Below, piece after piece: positions 19,739 to 27,934 of a stretch of 54,286 nt of DNA (position 1 is its first letter; the number at the start of each line of letters is the position of its first letter). Made by a program: the position numbers and the translations under genes. Location of the stretch: NCBI RefSeq assembly GCF_000742135.1, contig NZ_KN046820.1:40187-94472 (forward strand). The letters run 5' to 3'. The notes beneath the pieces were generated by a model that was not told where the DNA came from, searched no databases, and was given only the letters and a program-made list of their open reading frames with translations. The stretch is from Klebsiella pneumoniae. GTDB lineage: Bacteria; Pseudomonadota; Gammaproteobacteria; Enterobacterales; Enterobacteriaceae.

Positions 19739-20321
19739 TGCTTCCCCGTTTTGCGGATATTTTTCAGCAGGGTAACCGCTGGCTTAACTGGCTGGAGAAA
19801 CAGCCGGAAGGTTCCGTGCGTCCGGTGGTCATTGAGTCTGTGACAAAAATTATGGCGTGTGGGACCACCCTGATGGGGTACACACAGTGGAGCTGTTCCT
19901 TACCGGACTGCTGCCATACAAAAAAGGTCTGCTTCCGGTGTAAAAGTTGCTCCTGTCCGCACTGCGGAGTGAAAGCTGGCGCACAGTGGATACAGTATCT
20001 GCTGAGTCTGGTCCCCGACAGCCCGTGGCAGCATATTGTGTTCACGCTTCCCTGCCAGTACAGGTCCTTGGTGTTCCACAACCGGTGGTTACTGGCAGAG
20101 ATGAGCAGTATCGCAGCGGATGTCAGGCAGATGTGGAGCCGGGGATATTCACGGTAATCCATACATGGAGCCGGGACCAGCAGTGGCATCCACATATTCA
20201 CCTGTCGACAACAGCCGGAGATGTTACGTCAGACCACACCTGGGAAAACGGGGATGCGGACGATTTCCTGGACTGCTTTATCATTCCAGCCCGCATTGTT
20301 GGCGGTACAGTTTGGGGCTGA
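19738..20321 (+). pseudogene. IS91-family HUH transposase, internally deleted and truncated
   Basis: From the ATG at 19738 the frame reads MLPRFADIFQQGNRWLNWLE and includes the zinc-binding cysteine cluster (CRKCxxxxC-type, FRCKSCSCPHCG). A shift near 20120 then moves to another frame that carries VEPGIFTVIHTW and the HUH motif HPHIHL. Sequence between these parts is missing. The C-terminal half with the catalytic tyrosines is cut off by the IS110 remnant at about 20321. Confidence 0.8.
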
Positions 20322-21037
20322 CGGCTAGGTAAAGAAATCGCTGTCAAAACAGAAGAACAGCAGTCAGTTCTTGTGTTGCACCGGCCCCACAGGCAACTGG
20401 TGAAGTTCCGCACCATGCAGACTAACTCACTGCACGGCACGCTACTGGAATTTGGTGAAACCATTCACAAAGGTCGGACAGCAATGGAGCGAGAGTTTCC
20501 AGAAGCACTGGAGCGAATGAAAGAGAGATTGCCACCGTCTCTCATTACTGTGCTGGAAAACCAGTACAACCGGCTGAATGAGCTGGACTCACTGATAGAG
20601 GATATTGAAAAACAGATTACCAGCGTGGCGAGACAGAATGAAACCTGTAAGCAGTTGCTGGATATTCCCGGCGTTGGGCCACTTATTGCGACGGCAGCGG
20701 TGGCCACCATGGGGGAAACATCAACGTTTAAATCAGGGCGAGAGTTCGCGGCTTATGTTGGTCTGCTGCCCAAACAGACTGGCTCAGGAGGGAAAATCCG
20801 CCTGCTGGGGATGAGCAAACGTGGTGACATTTATCTCCGGACATTATTTATCCACGGTGCAAGGGCTACGGCATTAGTAGCTAAAGAACCTAGTCCATAG
20901 ATAACAGAACTGAAAAAGCGATGTCCGGCCAGCGTGGCAATCGTCGCCATGGCAAACAAGCTGGCGCGAACGGTGTGGGCAATAGCCGCTCACGGACGTA
21001 AATATGACAGGAACCATGTCAGTATCAGGCCATATTA
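20322..21037 (+). pseudogene. IS110-family transposase, 5'-truncated with internal stop
   Basis: The frame carries the IS110/IS116 C-terminal domain: KEIAVKTEEQQSVLVLHR, RTMQTNSLHGTLLEFG, LLDIPGVGPLIATAAVATMG and FAAYVGLLPKQ. After EPSP an in-frame TAG at about 20898 interrupts the sequence, and the same frame resumes ITELKKRCPASVAIV and AAHGRKYDRNHVSIRPY to a natural end. The N-terminal DEDD catalytic domain is absent, removed where it abuts the IS91 remnant. Confidence 0.8.
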
Positions 21038-21251
21038 ATCGTAAGCGTAAACTGACCGCCGTATGTAGCCATTAAGCCAGTATTGGTAACGTAGGTGCCC
21101 ACTTTTTCAACTAGTGGACACCTGTTAGGCCTAGTGGGAGCGAAGCTGCAAAATGCGACATCTGACTTTTTTGAACTGGATCTGAGTAAAAATCACTCAC
21201 CTGTGAAATGGTTACCATAGCGGTTACCCATTGATGATTCAGGGAGTTGGG

Positions 21252-21404
21252 ATGTTGTTACAGGAGAAGGCTTTTGATGACATGGACGAGTGGCATTTGC
21301 TTGCTGACGAGCTTTCCCTGCTACCGGGGATGACCGATACGGGGCGTCTGGGATTTGCCCTTCAACTAAAATTCCGACAGGTTCAGGGCTCGTTATGGGC
21401 AACG
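21252..21404 (+). pseudogene. Tn3-family transposase, N-terminal fragment
   Basis: The 50-codon frame starts MLLQEKAFDDMDEWHLLADE and continues LSLLPGMTDTGRLGFALQLK, the conserved start of Tn3-family TnpA proteins. It is interrupted near 21385 by the ISL3-type element, so about 95 percent of the gene is gone. Confidence 0.7.
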
Positions 21405-21877
21405 TAATGCACTCTCTTAAGACACTTCTACAGTTACCTTGCGGATGGCGATGCAGTCGACAAATTATTAGCTCTGGCGGTATAACCCTCCATCTCCACG
21501 GAAAACGCAAAACAGCACAATGTCCTGAATGCTTTAAGCGTAGCGACTCTGTTCATAGTTGTCGTCGGCGCCGGATACAGCATCTACCCTGCTCAGGGCA
21601 GACGCTATGGCTTGTATTTTCCGTCCGCCACTGGTACTGCCGTAACCCGGCTTGTTCACGTAAAATTTTTGCCGGGTCGCTTGCTCCCTTCGCCAGTTCA
21701 CACCAGCAGTCTTCACAGGCGTTACAAAATTTACAACGTCAACTGGGATTAATAGCTGGAGGTGAGGCTGGAAAACGAGCTGCAACGGCAGTGGGTCTCC
21801 GTTGCAGTGCTGATACTCTTCTTCGCAGGGTTATACAGCCCGTATACGGACTGTTTCCTGGTGCCCTTATCTCCTGA
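21395..21877 (+). pseudogene. ISL3-family transposase, N-terminal part
   Basis: The 160-residue frame has the ISL3 zinc-binding N-terminus: CPECFKRSDSVHSCRRRRIQ and WYCRNPACSRKIFA, then a helix-turn-helix region (GKRAATAVGLRCSADTLLRR). The DDE catalytic domain is missing. Sequence similarity ends just before the VapC stop at 21894, so the element was cut there. Confidence 0.75.
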
Positions 21878-21893
21878 CTTCGAAAAGAGTGTC

Positions 21894-22310
21894 TTACTTC
21901 ACCCAGTCTTCCAGCACCAGGTCAGGCACCCGCTCAAATTCTCTTGTATTATTCGTCACCAGTATCGCCCCGGCGGCGATGGCGTGCCCGGCAATCGCCG
22001 TGTCGTTCGGGCCGATCGGCGTCCCGGCCAGCCGCAGTGCCACTTTAATCTTCGTGGTGGCGTCTACTGCGGCGCGATCCCAGGGCAGGATGGCATCGAG
22101 GCGGGCGCAGAATTCATCGACCAGTTGGACGTGACGTGGTGAGGCCTTTGGGCCGGTAGCCCCGAAGCGCATTTCAGAGTAGGTGATGGCCGAGACCACT
22201 ATACGGTGGCCGCGTAGCACCGCCTGCTCCAGACGTTTCAGGACGGTTTCTGGCTGTTCACGCATGATGAACGAGCAGATACAGGTATCAAGCATATAAG
22301 TCTTGTTCAC
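21894..22310 (-). CDS. vapC: VapC PIN-domain ribonuclease toxin
   Basis: This 138-residue PIN protein starts MNKTYMLDTCICSFIMREQPE, giving the first acidic residue in LDTCIC. SEMRF supplies the second and GPNDTAIAGHA the third; TNNTREFERV is the final motif. It matches plasmid MvpA/VapC toxins, which cut initiator tRNA. The start overlaps the vapB stop by four bases, so antitoxin and toxin are coupled. No lesion is visible. Confidence 0.94.
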   Translation of the reverse strand: MNKTYMLDTCICSFIMREQPETVLKRLEQAVLRGHRIVVSAITYSEMRFGATGPKASPRHVQLVDEFCARLDAILPWDRAAVDATTKIKVALRLAGTPIGPNDTAIAGHAIAAGAILVTNNTREFERVPDLVLEDWVK

Positions 22311-22537
22311 AGGTTAAATCGCCCTTCGTCGCTGACAACATCCTCGCGCTCCGCCATAAAATCTGGATCGGCTTTTTCGTACTCCAGGAATGAGCCCCAG
22401 GTTGGCCGGACGGGGCGCAGGATGATGCTGTCCCCTTCCCGGATGATCTCGAGCTCTCTCACCCCCTCAAAATCCAGATCACGGGGCAGACGGATGGCGC
22501 GGTTGTTGCCATTTTTAAATATCGATACGGTTCTCAT
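22307..22537 (-). CDS. vapB: VapB antitoxin
   Basis: This 76-residue antitoxin has an N-terminal AbrB/SpoVT-like swapped-hairpin domain (MRTVSIFKNGNNRAIRLPRDLDF, ELEIIREGDSIILRPVR) and a C-terminal toxin-binding tail (WGSFLEYEKADPDFMAERED). It should bind the upstream operator with VapC. GGGAGAG lies before the ATG. The unusual CATATG-rich region lies directly upstream. Confidence 0.94.
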   Translation of the reverse strand: MRTVSIFKNGNNRAIRLPRDLDFEGVRELEIIREGDSIILRPVRPTWGSFLEYEKADPDFMAEREDVVSDEGRFNL

Positions 22538-22554
22538 GTTCTTTCTCTCCCGAG

Positions 22555-22672
22555 CATATGGATATGTGAAACATATCCGGAATATTCAAAGCACCGGGTG
22601 TGTGCATATGTTTAGTATAGGCAGATGCGTGGCATATGTATAGCTGTAGCATATGTAGATGCCAGGCATATG
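22555..22672. promoter_or_regulatory. cluster of five CATATG palindromes upstream of vapB
   Basis: CATATG occurs at 22555, 22605, 22633, 22650 and 22667, the last three spaced 17 bases apart. Several are extended as GCATATG, with related GATATG and ACATATC words between them. The cluster starts 18 bases upstream of the vapB start. It may be the VapBC operator or another protein's multi-site array. Confidence 0.5.
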
Positions 22673-22679
22673 CATATAC

Positions 22680-22952
22680 TTAACATATCTCTATTTCTTT
22701 CTTTTTTATCGGAGATCCGAAAATATTATATTCGGGCGCATTTGCGCGCGGCAGCTGCTGACTGTTCAGTCGATGTACGCGGAGCCGTTCATGGAAATAT
22801 TCGCGCAGGTGTTCAGGCTGTTCCCGTTCAACAAGTTCCGGCACGACGGGCTTGTTCATGCGCTCCTGCCAGGCAACAGCAGCAGCCACCTTATCGACGG
22901 CAACTTTATCCTGCTCCTCCTTTGAAAAAGAGGCGATATTCCACTTTGACAT
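22680..22952 (-). CDS. HolE-like DNA polymerase III theta subunit homologue
   Basis: This 90-residue protein matches HolE over most of its length: EEQDKVAVDKVAAAVAWQER, then PELVEREQPEHLREYFHERL and RVHRLNSQQLPR. Theta binds and stabilises the epsilon proofreading subunit; P1 encodes a similar protein, Hot. The 14-residue C-terminal extension (FGSPIKKKEIEIC) is extra. No strong ribosome-binding site is seen. It lies between vapBC and ardA on the same strand, in the antirestriction block, and may help early replication after transfer. Confidence 0.8.
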   Translation of the reverse strand: MSKWNIASFSKEEQDKVAVDKVAAAVAWQERMNKPVVPELVEREQPEHLREYFHERLRVHRLNSQQLPRANAPEYNIFGSPIKKKEIEIC

Positions 22953-23139
22953 ATGCTTTACCGGTCTGCTTTACAGGAAGATATCCCTGATAATACGCGA
23001 ATTCCGGGGCAACAGCGACTGACAACGGAGAGGAGAGTGCGCGGCGCCGGAGGCGCGGCGACGTCTCTCTCCGGCAGGCGCAGCCTGCCCGGGTTTTCGC
23101 GCGGCCGGAAGCGGCAGAGGTTCCCCCCTGCCCTGTGAT

Positions 23140-23331
23140 TTATCGTGCCTTTCCCCCCTGAAGAATGAAATGGCCGCCAATATAGACGGCGCACTGACAG
23201 GTCATGTATTCGCAGATTTCATCCATCACCTGCGCAGTGGTCAGTTCCCGCTGACCGGCATCGCGGCGGCGGGCATTAATCAGGGCTTTGTACTGTCGCA
23301 GGATATCGCGGCTTTGTGGTGCAAGTTTCAT
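23140..23331 (-). CDS. hypothetical plasmid protein, 63 aa
   Basis: The gene has a strong AAGGAG eight bases before its ATG at 23331. The product starts MKLAPQSRDILRQYKALINA and has a basic first half and a hydrophobic, cysteine-containing second half (YMTCQCAVYIGGHFILQ). I do not recognise a family. It follows ardA on the same strand, separated by a GC-rich hairpin (CCGGCGGG-ctt-CCCCGCCGG, 23347-23366). Confidence 0.55.
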   Translation of the reverse strand: MKLAPQSRDILRQYKALINARRRDAGQRELTTAQVMDEICEYMTCQCAVYIGGHFILQGGKAR

Positions 23332-23373
23332 GTGCTTTCTCCTTAACCGGCGGGCTTCCCCGCCGGATAGTAA

Positions 23374-23880
23374 TCAGTTGCTGAATACATAGCCTTCATG
23401 GAAGACATAGCCGCTGCTGAACAGATCCCGCGCGTAAGCCTCATAATCGAAATAGACGCGCAGGGATTCAGGCACCTCGTTTAACAGGCCGTGATCCTCC
23501 ACAAAGCCATAAGCAAAATCCTCCTCGCTTTCAGCCTCGCCACAATACGCCTCATCAAAGGCGTCATAGTCGCACTCGCCGGTATAGTCCGCCCAGGCCA
23601 CAAACGCGGCAGCGCGTCCTTCGTCCTGCGCCTGCCGGAATGCCTCGATAAACGCCCACTTAACAGAGGATTCAGAGGCAAACTGAGACGGGATCCCTTC
23701 CCAGTCCTGAAACATAAACTCGGGGTCATCCTCGGCGGCATGCAACGCCCGGCAGGCGTCATAAAATTCGTCTTCGTCGTCGAAGTCGGTTAAATCAAAC
23801 CATTTGCCAAAAATACTGCCGCCGTTGTACTGGTGATATGTGCCCACGTAGACGGCCGGAACGGTTACTGATGAAGTCAT
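23374..23880 (-). CDS. ardA: ArdA antirestriction protein
   Basis: This 168-residue, very acidic protein matches ArdA: AVYVGTYHQYNGGSIFGKWF, DEDEFYDACRALHA, the EDPEFMFQDWEGIP-like segment (here DDPEFMFQDWEGIP) and the YDYEAYARDLF region near the end. ArdA mimics B-form DNA and inhibits type I restriction enzymes, protecting incoming plasmid DNA. GGGAGA precedes the ATG. It is in the same run as klcA/ardB, matching an anti-host defence block. Confidence 0.95.
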   Translation of the reverse strand: MTSSVTVPAVYVGTYHQYNGGSIFGKWFDLTDFDDEDEFYDACRALHAAEDDPEFMFQDWEGIPSQFASESSVKWAFIEAFRQAQDEGRAAAFVAWADYTGECDYDAFDEAYCGEAESEEDFAYGFVEDHGLLNEVPESLRVYFDYEAYARDLFSSGYVFHEGYVFSN

Positions 23881-23922
23881 TTTTGTCTCCCTGCGGGGCG
23901 GTGTAACCGCCCCGGTCGTTAA

Positions 23923-24351
23923 TCAGTCCAGCGCGGCGTAAATAGCACTGCATTCGGGGTGAAAGGTGATGTGATTCCAGAGCTGGGCATCACGCAGCAT
24001 ATAAAGGCGAGTCAGCGCCGGGTTACTGCTGTCATGATGGGCCGCCAGACGGCGATTAATCGCCAGGCTGGTCAGAATAATGCCCGCCGCGTCGGCGCTG
24101 ACAGTGCGATCAAACCAGTTTTCGCTACTGACCAGATGTACCCGGCCACAATCCGGCATCATGTAGCCGCCCCCCTCCGGCAGGCGAATAAAATGCCAGA
24201 AGCCGCCCTCATAGCCGGGCATCCATTTTTTGGCCAGAGCGTACACCTGTAATTCCGCGAGCATGAAATCCGTGCCGAACAGGTACGGCATAAAAGACAG
24301 GCGGTCGGACTCCTCAACATTCAGGACCGGGCATGTATTCACATACTGCAT
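23923..24351 (-). CDS. KlcA/ArdB-family antirestriction protein
   Basis: The 142-residue frame from ATG 24351 matches the ArdB/KlcA family: ESDRLSFMPYLFGTDFMLAE, YEGGFWHFIRLPEGGGYMMP and SADAAGIILTSLAINR. I choose this start because the upstream extension is low quality and not conserved-looking. ArdB proteins block type I restriction in vivo without being DNA mimics. It precedes ardA, separated by a 19-base hairpin (GGGGCGGT/ACCGCCCC, about 23896-23914). Confidence 0.9.
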   Translation of the reverse strand: MQYVNTCPVLNVEESDRLSFMPYLFGTDFMLAELQVYALAKKWMPGYEGGFWHFIRLPEGGGYMMPDCGRVHLVSSENWFDRTVSADAAGIILTSLAINRRLAAHHDSSNPALTRLYMLRDAQLWNHITFHPECSAIYAALD

Positions 24352-25031
24352 GGATAAACCTCCGTAATCACATAGACTGCGGCACCGGGTTGTGCCGTGC
24401 CGACACGACAGCCCGGCGAAAAGCGGAAGATGCAGGGGCGACACCGGAGGCCGCAGCGCAGATATAGCGCGAAGCTGGTCTGGACGGTTTTCGAGCGAAA
24501 CCTGAGCGAGAAAACGACGGGAAGAACGGCGAGCATCATAAAAAACCTGCGACCGGGCGAGGATGGCGGCGTCAGCGCACCCTTGCATCTGCAGCGGCCG
24601 GGCTAAAGTGAAGGCACGGCACTACCCGTCGCGATGCAGGAGGTTGAATACAGGGTTTCTCTCCCCCGTTTTTCGACCACCGGGAGAAAAGCGGAAGCAG
24701 ATGTCGCAACGCGACAGACGCAGTAATAAGGCCACGGACCGGAGGGATGGGGCCGGGTGAAGCGGAGCCGGCGGCAACGGCAAGCCGGCGACTGCCTTAT
24801 CCGGGGATGGCGGCGCCAGCGAACTCCAGCCTCTGCGGCTGCCGGGCTAAAGTGAAGGCACGGCACAGCCAGCACACGGCACGGCGATAACAGAGGGTTG
24901 TGTTCACCCAAAAGGCCCGGAAACCGGGCCGGGTGGACGCGGAGCCGGCACGGCGACATCCTTATCGCACCACACCTCCTGTGCCGGCAGGCTGACAAGG
25001 GAGGGTCCCCCTCCCCTGACGCTCCGGGCTG
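24352..25031. other. 680-bp gene-free GC-rich region with a duplicated element
   Basis: I see no credible gene. CCGGGCTAAAGTGAAGGCAC plus GGCAC occurs at 24598-24622 and again at 24842-24866. Both copies are preceded 30-40 bases earlier by GATGGCGGCG, so a unit of roughly 80 bp is duplicated about 244 bp apart. It lies upstream of klcA/ardB and may hold its promoter or a structured RNA. Confidence 0.5.
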
Positions 25032-25799
25032 TCACTCCTGAGTTCTGCTGGCGCGGGCCTCTCTCACCATTTCCCTTAAAACCCGGCGATCAAACCAGCG
25101 CCGGACCGGAGTGTCCGTAAAACGCAGCTGATCAGCGATAACCCCTGCGCTCCTGATAGTTTCCTCCCGCTCGTTAACCAGGGTGAGCAGGACCGGGCAG
25201 AATCGCGCATCGCGAATAAGAATGGCATCGAGGACCTGATCCAGCCTGTCGGTTTCGTCTTCGTCCAGGCAATTATCATGATCATACTCCACGGCCAGCA
25301 AGCGCCAGTCACCGATCCGCCTGTCCATCAGACGGGGAGTGACGGACGGCGTAAGCGCGGCGGCGATGCGCTTCGTATCCCGGTGGACGATTTCCGATAT
25401 CTGCGTGAGGGAGGCTTTCAGGAAGGCCAGCAGATCGTCACATTCCGCCGCTGTCAGCCACTCCTGAGCGTAAGGCAGGCGGATAACCTGACAGTCAGCC
25501 AGCCGCTCCGGATGCGGATATGCCTGCACCGGAAAGAGATGCAGACGAGCCGGGGTTCCCGCCAGCCGCCGGGCGCTGGCGAGCAACAACGCTGCCCGGC
25601 CATACGTCAGCGGCTGACAAAGCTGTTCCGTAAGCGTGAGGATTTCCACGCCACTGAGAGAGCCGCAGGCGGCAAGCCAGCCGGGTACGGTTTCGGGGGC
25701 GACGGGCGCCATATCAACAGTGTCGGGCCAGCCAGCCTGGCGCAGCATCCGGTCGCCGTGACGCAGAATAAGCGCGTTAAGGGTTTCTTTTTTCATCAT
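25032..25799 (-). CDS. hypothetical plasmid protein, 255 aa
   Basis: The product starts MMKKETLNALILRHGDRMLR; I use the ATG at 25799 (an ATG three bases later is equally possible). It is helical with an acidic patch (EYDHDNCLDEDETDRLDQ, about residues 175-192) and ends in a basic tail. I recognise no catalytic motif, signal peptide or membrane segment. It lies in a same-strand run with the DUF1380 gene and methyltransferase, typical of conserved F-like leading-region proteins of unknown role. Confidence 0.7.
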   Translation of the reverse strand: MMKKETLNALILRHGDRMLRQAGWPDTVDMAPVAPETVPGWLAACGSLSGVEILTLTEQLCQPLTYGRAALLLASARRLAGTPARLHLFPVQAYPHPERLADCQVIRLPYAQEWLTAAECDDLLAFLKASLTQISEIVHRDTKRIAAALTPSVTPRLMDRRIGDWRLLAVEYDHDNCLDEDETDRLDQVLDAILIRDARFCPVLLTLVNEREETIRSAGVIADQLRFTDTPVRRWFDRRVLREMVREARASRTQE

Positions 25800-25852
25800 T
25801 ATCGTCTCTGTCCGGGTTATATCACCCCGCCGCGTGGCGGGGCGATCTGCTG

Positions 25853-26272
25853 TCAGCTTTTCAGTAATGCCCGCACTTTTGCTGTATCCGCCAGGCGGCG
25901 CATTACGCTTTCCGGCACCGGGAGATTGCGATCCCGTGCGGTCCATTCCCTGTCCCACAATGCCTGTTCGGCGGTAATCAGCAGGGTTTCAAGCAGGTCA
26001 ACCGGCACAGTCACCCTCTGCCCGTTCTCTTTCACCTGGTCTATCAGTGCCATCACCAGGCCGGCTGACACGCCCGACTCAAGCCGTTGTTCTTCCGGTA
26101 TAGTGTCCATGCGTTCCAGTACTGCCCTTACGTCATGTTCTGAAAAGGAATATTCCATCCCGTCAGCCAGTGCTTCAATATCCGCCGGGGTCCAGATAAT
26201 CAGGTTCAGCGGGGCTTCTGCGGGATATTGCTCATTCAGCATCCTGCAAAGATCTTCACGGGTTCCGTACAT
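25853..26272 (-). CDS. DUF1380-family protein
   Basis: This 139-residue protein matches the plasmid DUF1380 family: MYGTREDLCRMLNEQYPAEA, LIIWTPADIEALADGMEYSF and VRAVLERMDTIPEEQ. The function is unknown, but the family is widespread next to antirestriction genes in F-like plasmids. GGAGAG lies before the ATG. It is immediately downstream of the 73-residue gene at 26282, with a nine-base gap. Confidence 0.85.
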   Translation of the reverse strand: MYGTREDLCRMLNEQYPAEAPLNLIIWTPADIEALADGMEYSFSEHDVRAVLERMDTIPEEQRLESGVSAGLVMALIDQVKENGQRVTVPVDLLETLLITAEQALWDREWTARDRNLPVPESVMRRLADTAKVRALLKS

Positions 26273-26281
26273 GTTCTCTCC

Positions 26282-26503
26282 TCAATCCAGAAAGCTTTCA
26301 TCGAGCATCAGTGCAATATTGAACGCCTCATCCAGCAGGACGCTGAGACGTCGCAGACTGATACCGGCAAGCCGTTCCGCCAGTCCGTCGTACCGGTAGT
26401 GGTACGTGTCTTCCAGCACTTTCAGGGTGGTTTTCAGGTCGCAAAGATTGTTCGCCAGCCCGGCCATATCGCGGCGCAGGGCTTCGTGTCCGTCGTAATT
26501 CAT
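26282..26503 (-). CDS. hypothetical plasmid protein, 73 aa
   Basis: From the ATG at 26503, which overlaps the methyltransferase stop as TAATG, the product reads MNYDGHEALRRDMAGLANNL and is almost wholly alpha-helical (CDLKTTLKVLEDTYHYRYDG). Translational coupling with the methyltransferase is likely. No family is recognised. Confidence 0.65.
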   Translation of the reverse strand: MNYDGHEALRRDMAGLANNLCDLKTTLKVLEDTYHYRYDGLAERLAGISLRRLSVLLDEAFNIALMLDESFLD

Positions 26504-27204
26504 TACGCGGCCTCCGGAAGCCATTCATCGTTCGCCGCCGGGGTATTTACGGCCCGGTGCATGGCGGCCAGTCGTTCGGTTCCGGCCCGGTGGTACTGCG
26601 CCAGCATTTCGATGCCGATATAGCGGCGTCCGGCACGGTATGCAGCGACGCAGGTCGAACCGCTTCCGGCAAACGGGTCGAGAACAATCGCGCCCGGAGC
26701 GCTGAATGACTCAATCAGCGGCTGTAGCGCCTCCACTGGTTTCTGCGTCGGATGCAGGGTATTACCGGTATACGGGAAGGGCAGCACATCCGGCAGCGGT
26801 TTAAGGGGCGGCACGGGGCGGCCTTTGGCAAGGACATAAGCCCCTTCATGGCAGTAGTCCACAAATCCGCGTCGGGCCCTGGCGTTACGACGGTTGGAGG
26901 CATAGTTTTTGGTGAACACAAGCTGGCCCACGGCATAGAATCCTGCCGCCTTCCACGCGGCCATAAAGCGGTCCACACGGTTCCAGCCGTAGAAGCTCAC
27001 CATCAGCGCGTCTTTTTTAAGGACGCGGTACATCTCCAGCGTGGCCGGTTGCAGCCATTCGTCCGTCACATCCCCGGCAATCTGTCTGCCCTGACGGTCC
27101 TTAAAACCGACGAGGTAAGGCGGATCGGTCACAATAAGGTCCACGGCACGGTCGGGGAATCCGCGCATCACATCAATACAGTTCCCGAGAATGAATCTGG
27201 ACAT
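26503..27204 (-). CDS. DNA N6-adenine methyltransferase, beta class
   Basis: The 233-residue enzyme starts MSRFILGNCIDVMRGFPD. Motif IV (DLIVTDPPYLVGF, about residues 20-32) comes before motif I (VLDPFAGSGSTCVAA, about 178-192), the order of beta-class methyltransferases. The HPTQKP segment just before motif I is also typical. It transfers a methyl group from SAM to adenine. No restriction enzyme is adjacent, so it is likely an orphan modifying the plasmid against restriction or influencing expression. Confidence 0.88.
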   Translation of the reverse strand: MSRFILGNCIDVMRGFPDRAVDLIVTDPPYLVGFKDRQGRQIAGDVTDEWLQPATLEMYRVLKKDALMVSFYGWNRVDRFMAAWKAAGFYAVGQLVFTKNYASNRRNARARRGFVDYCHEGAYVLAKGRPVPPLKPLPDVLPFPYTGNTLHPTQKPVEALQPLIESFSAPGAIVLDPFAGSGSTCVAAYRAGRRYIGIEMLAQYHRAGTERLAAMHRAVNTPAANDEWLPEAA

Positions 27205-27640
27205 GGCAGCACTCCTGTAGTCTGAGGGGGCAGGAGGCATCACCGCGATACCGTTCCCTGCCGCACGCTGCCTGTTCATCGCGTCCGGTCACGGGTCAGG
27301 CCGACCGTGGAATACCGCAGCCGTCCGTCTTTTGGACGGCAAGGATATGCCGCGAAAGCGGCTTGAAGGGCGTTCCTTAAAAGGGCGAGGGACTGGCGTA
27401 CACTCTCAACGACGCCGGGCCGGAGCGGAAAAACCGCCCGTCCCGTACCAGACCGGACGCGAGACACTGGCAGCGGGCGGCAGGCTTGCGTTAACTCCAG
27501 GCGAACGGGGAATTACCGGCATACCTGTCCACAAATCCGGGGCTTAAGATTGTGGATAACCTGAAGGCAAACGACGGAGAAGCGCGGGAGAACAGACGCC
27601 ACCACGCCTGTTCTTTTTTTGAACAACCGGAAAGTTTATA
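27205..27640. other. gene-poor region with hairpins, a DnaA box and a terminator
   Basis: About 435 bases without a credible gene. It contains the hairpin GCCGTCC/GGACGGC (27320-27340) and TGTGGATAA (27551-27559), a perfect DnaA-box sequence. A rightward intrinsic-terminator-like stem GAACAG/CTGTTC is followed by seven Ts (27590-27619). The promoter for the methyltransferase run should lie near 27205-27300. Confidence 0.45.
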
Positions 27641-27871
27641 TCAGCGGTTCAGGGATTTATCCCCGGCCAGTGACAGGCCAATATAGACGCCCGCCCCCCA
27701 GATGACCTGCGACAAAATGAAAACCCACTGCGGAACGTCGAAAACCAGAAGCGGAAGCAGACATACCGTCACAATGCCAATCAGCCGGCTGCCAAATTTT
27801 CTGCGCACCGGTTCACTGCTGTCGACGGGAATGCGGGCGAGACGGAGAACATTTCTGAATCCTGGTGACAT
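27641..27871 (-). CDS. small membrane protein, 76 aa
   Basis: I use the ATG at 27871 because GGGAGG lies six bases upstream. The product starts MSPGFRNVLRLARIPVDSSE, then has two hydrophobic segments (LIGIVTVCLLPLLVFDVP and WVFILSQVIWGAGVYIGLSL) and a short polar tail. It may be an inner-membrane protein of unknown role. It lies just downstream of parR on the same strand. Confidence 0.6.
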   Translation of the reverse strand: MSPGFRNVLRLARIPVDSSEPVRRKFGSRLIGIVTVCLLPLLVFDVPQWVFILSQVIWGAGVYIGLSLAGDKSLNR

Positions 27872-27934
27872 GAGAACCTCCCTGGGGATGTCAGTCATTT
27901 GAAATCGGTATAGTAGTGGATGTGATTCGTACTG

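Noticed and set aside
24603..24998. 131-codon minus-strand frame in the repeat region above klcA/ardB
   Set aside because: Cys/Arg-rich composition typical of chance frames in GC-rich DNA; it spans the duplicated noncoding element.
25278..26399. 373-codon plus-strand frame
   Set aside because: Antisense to the 255-residue protein and DUF1380 genes, which have proper starts and family matches.
27276..27467. 63-codon minus-strand frame upstream of the methyltransferase
   Set aside because: Very basic, no ribosome-binding site, and it covers hairpins and the likely promoter region.
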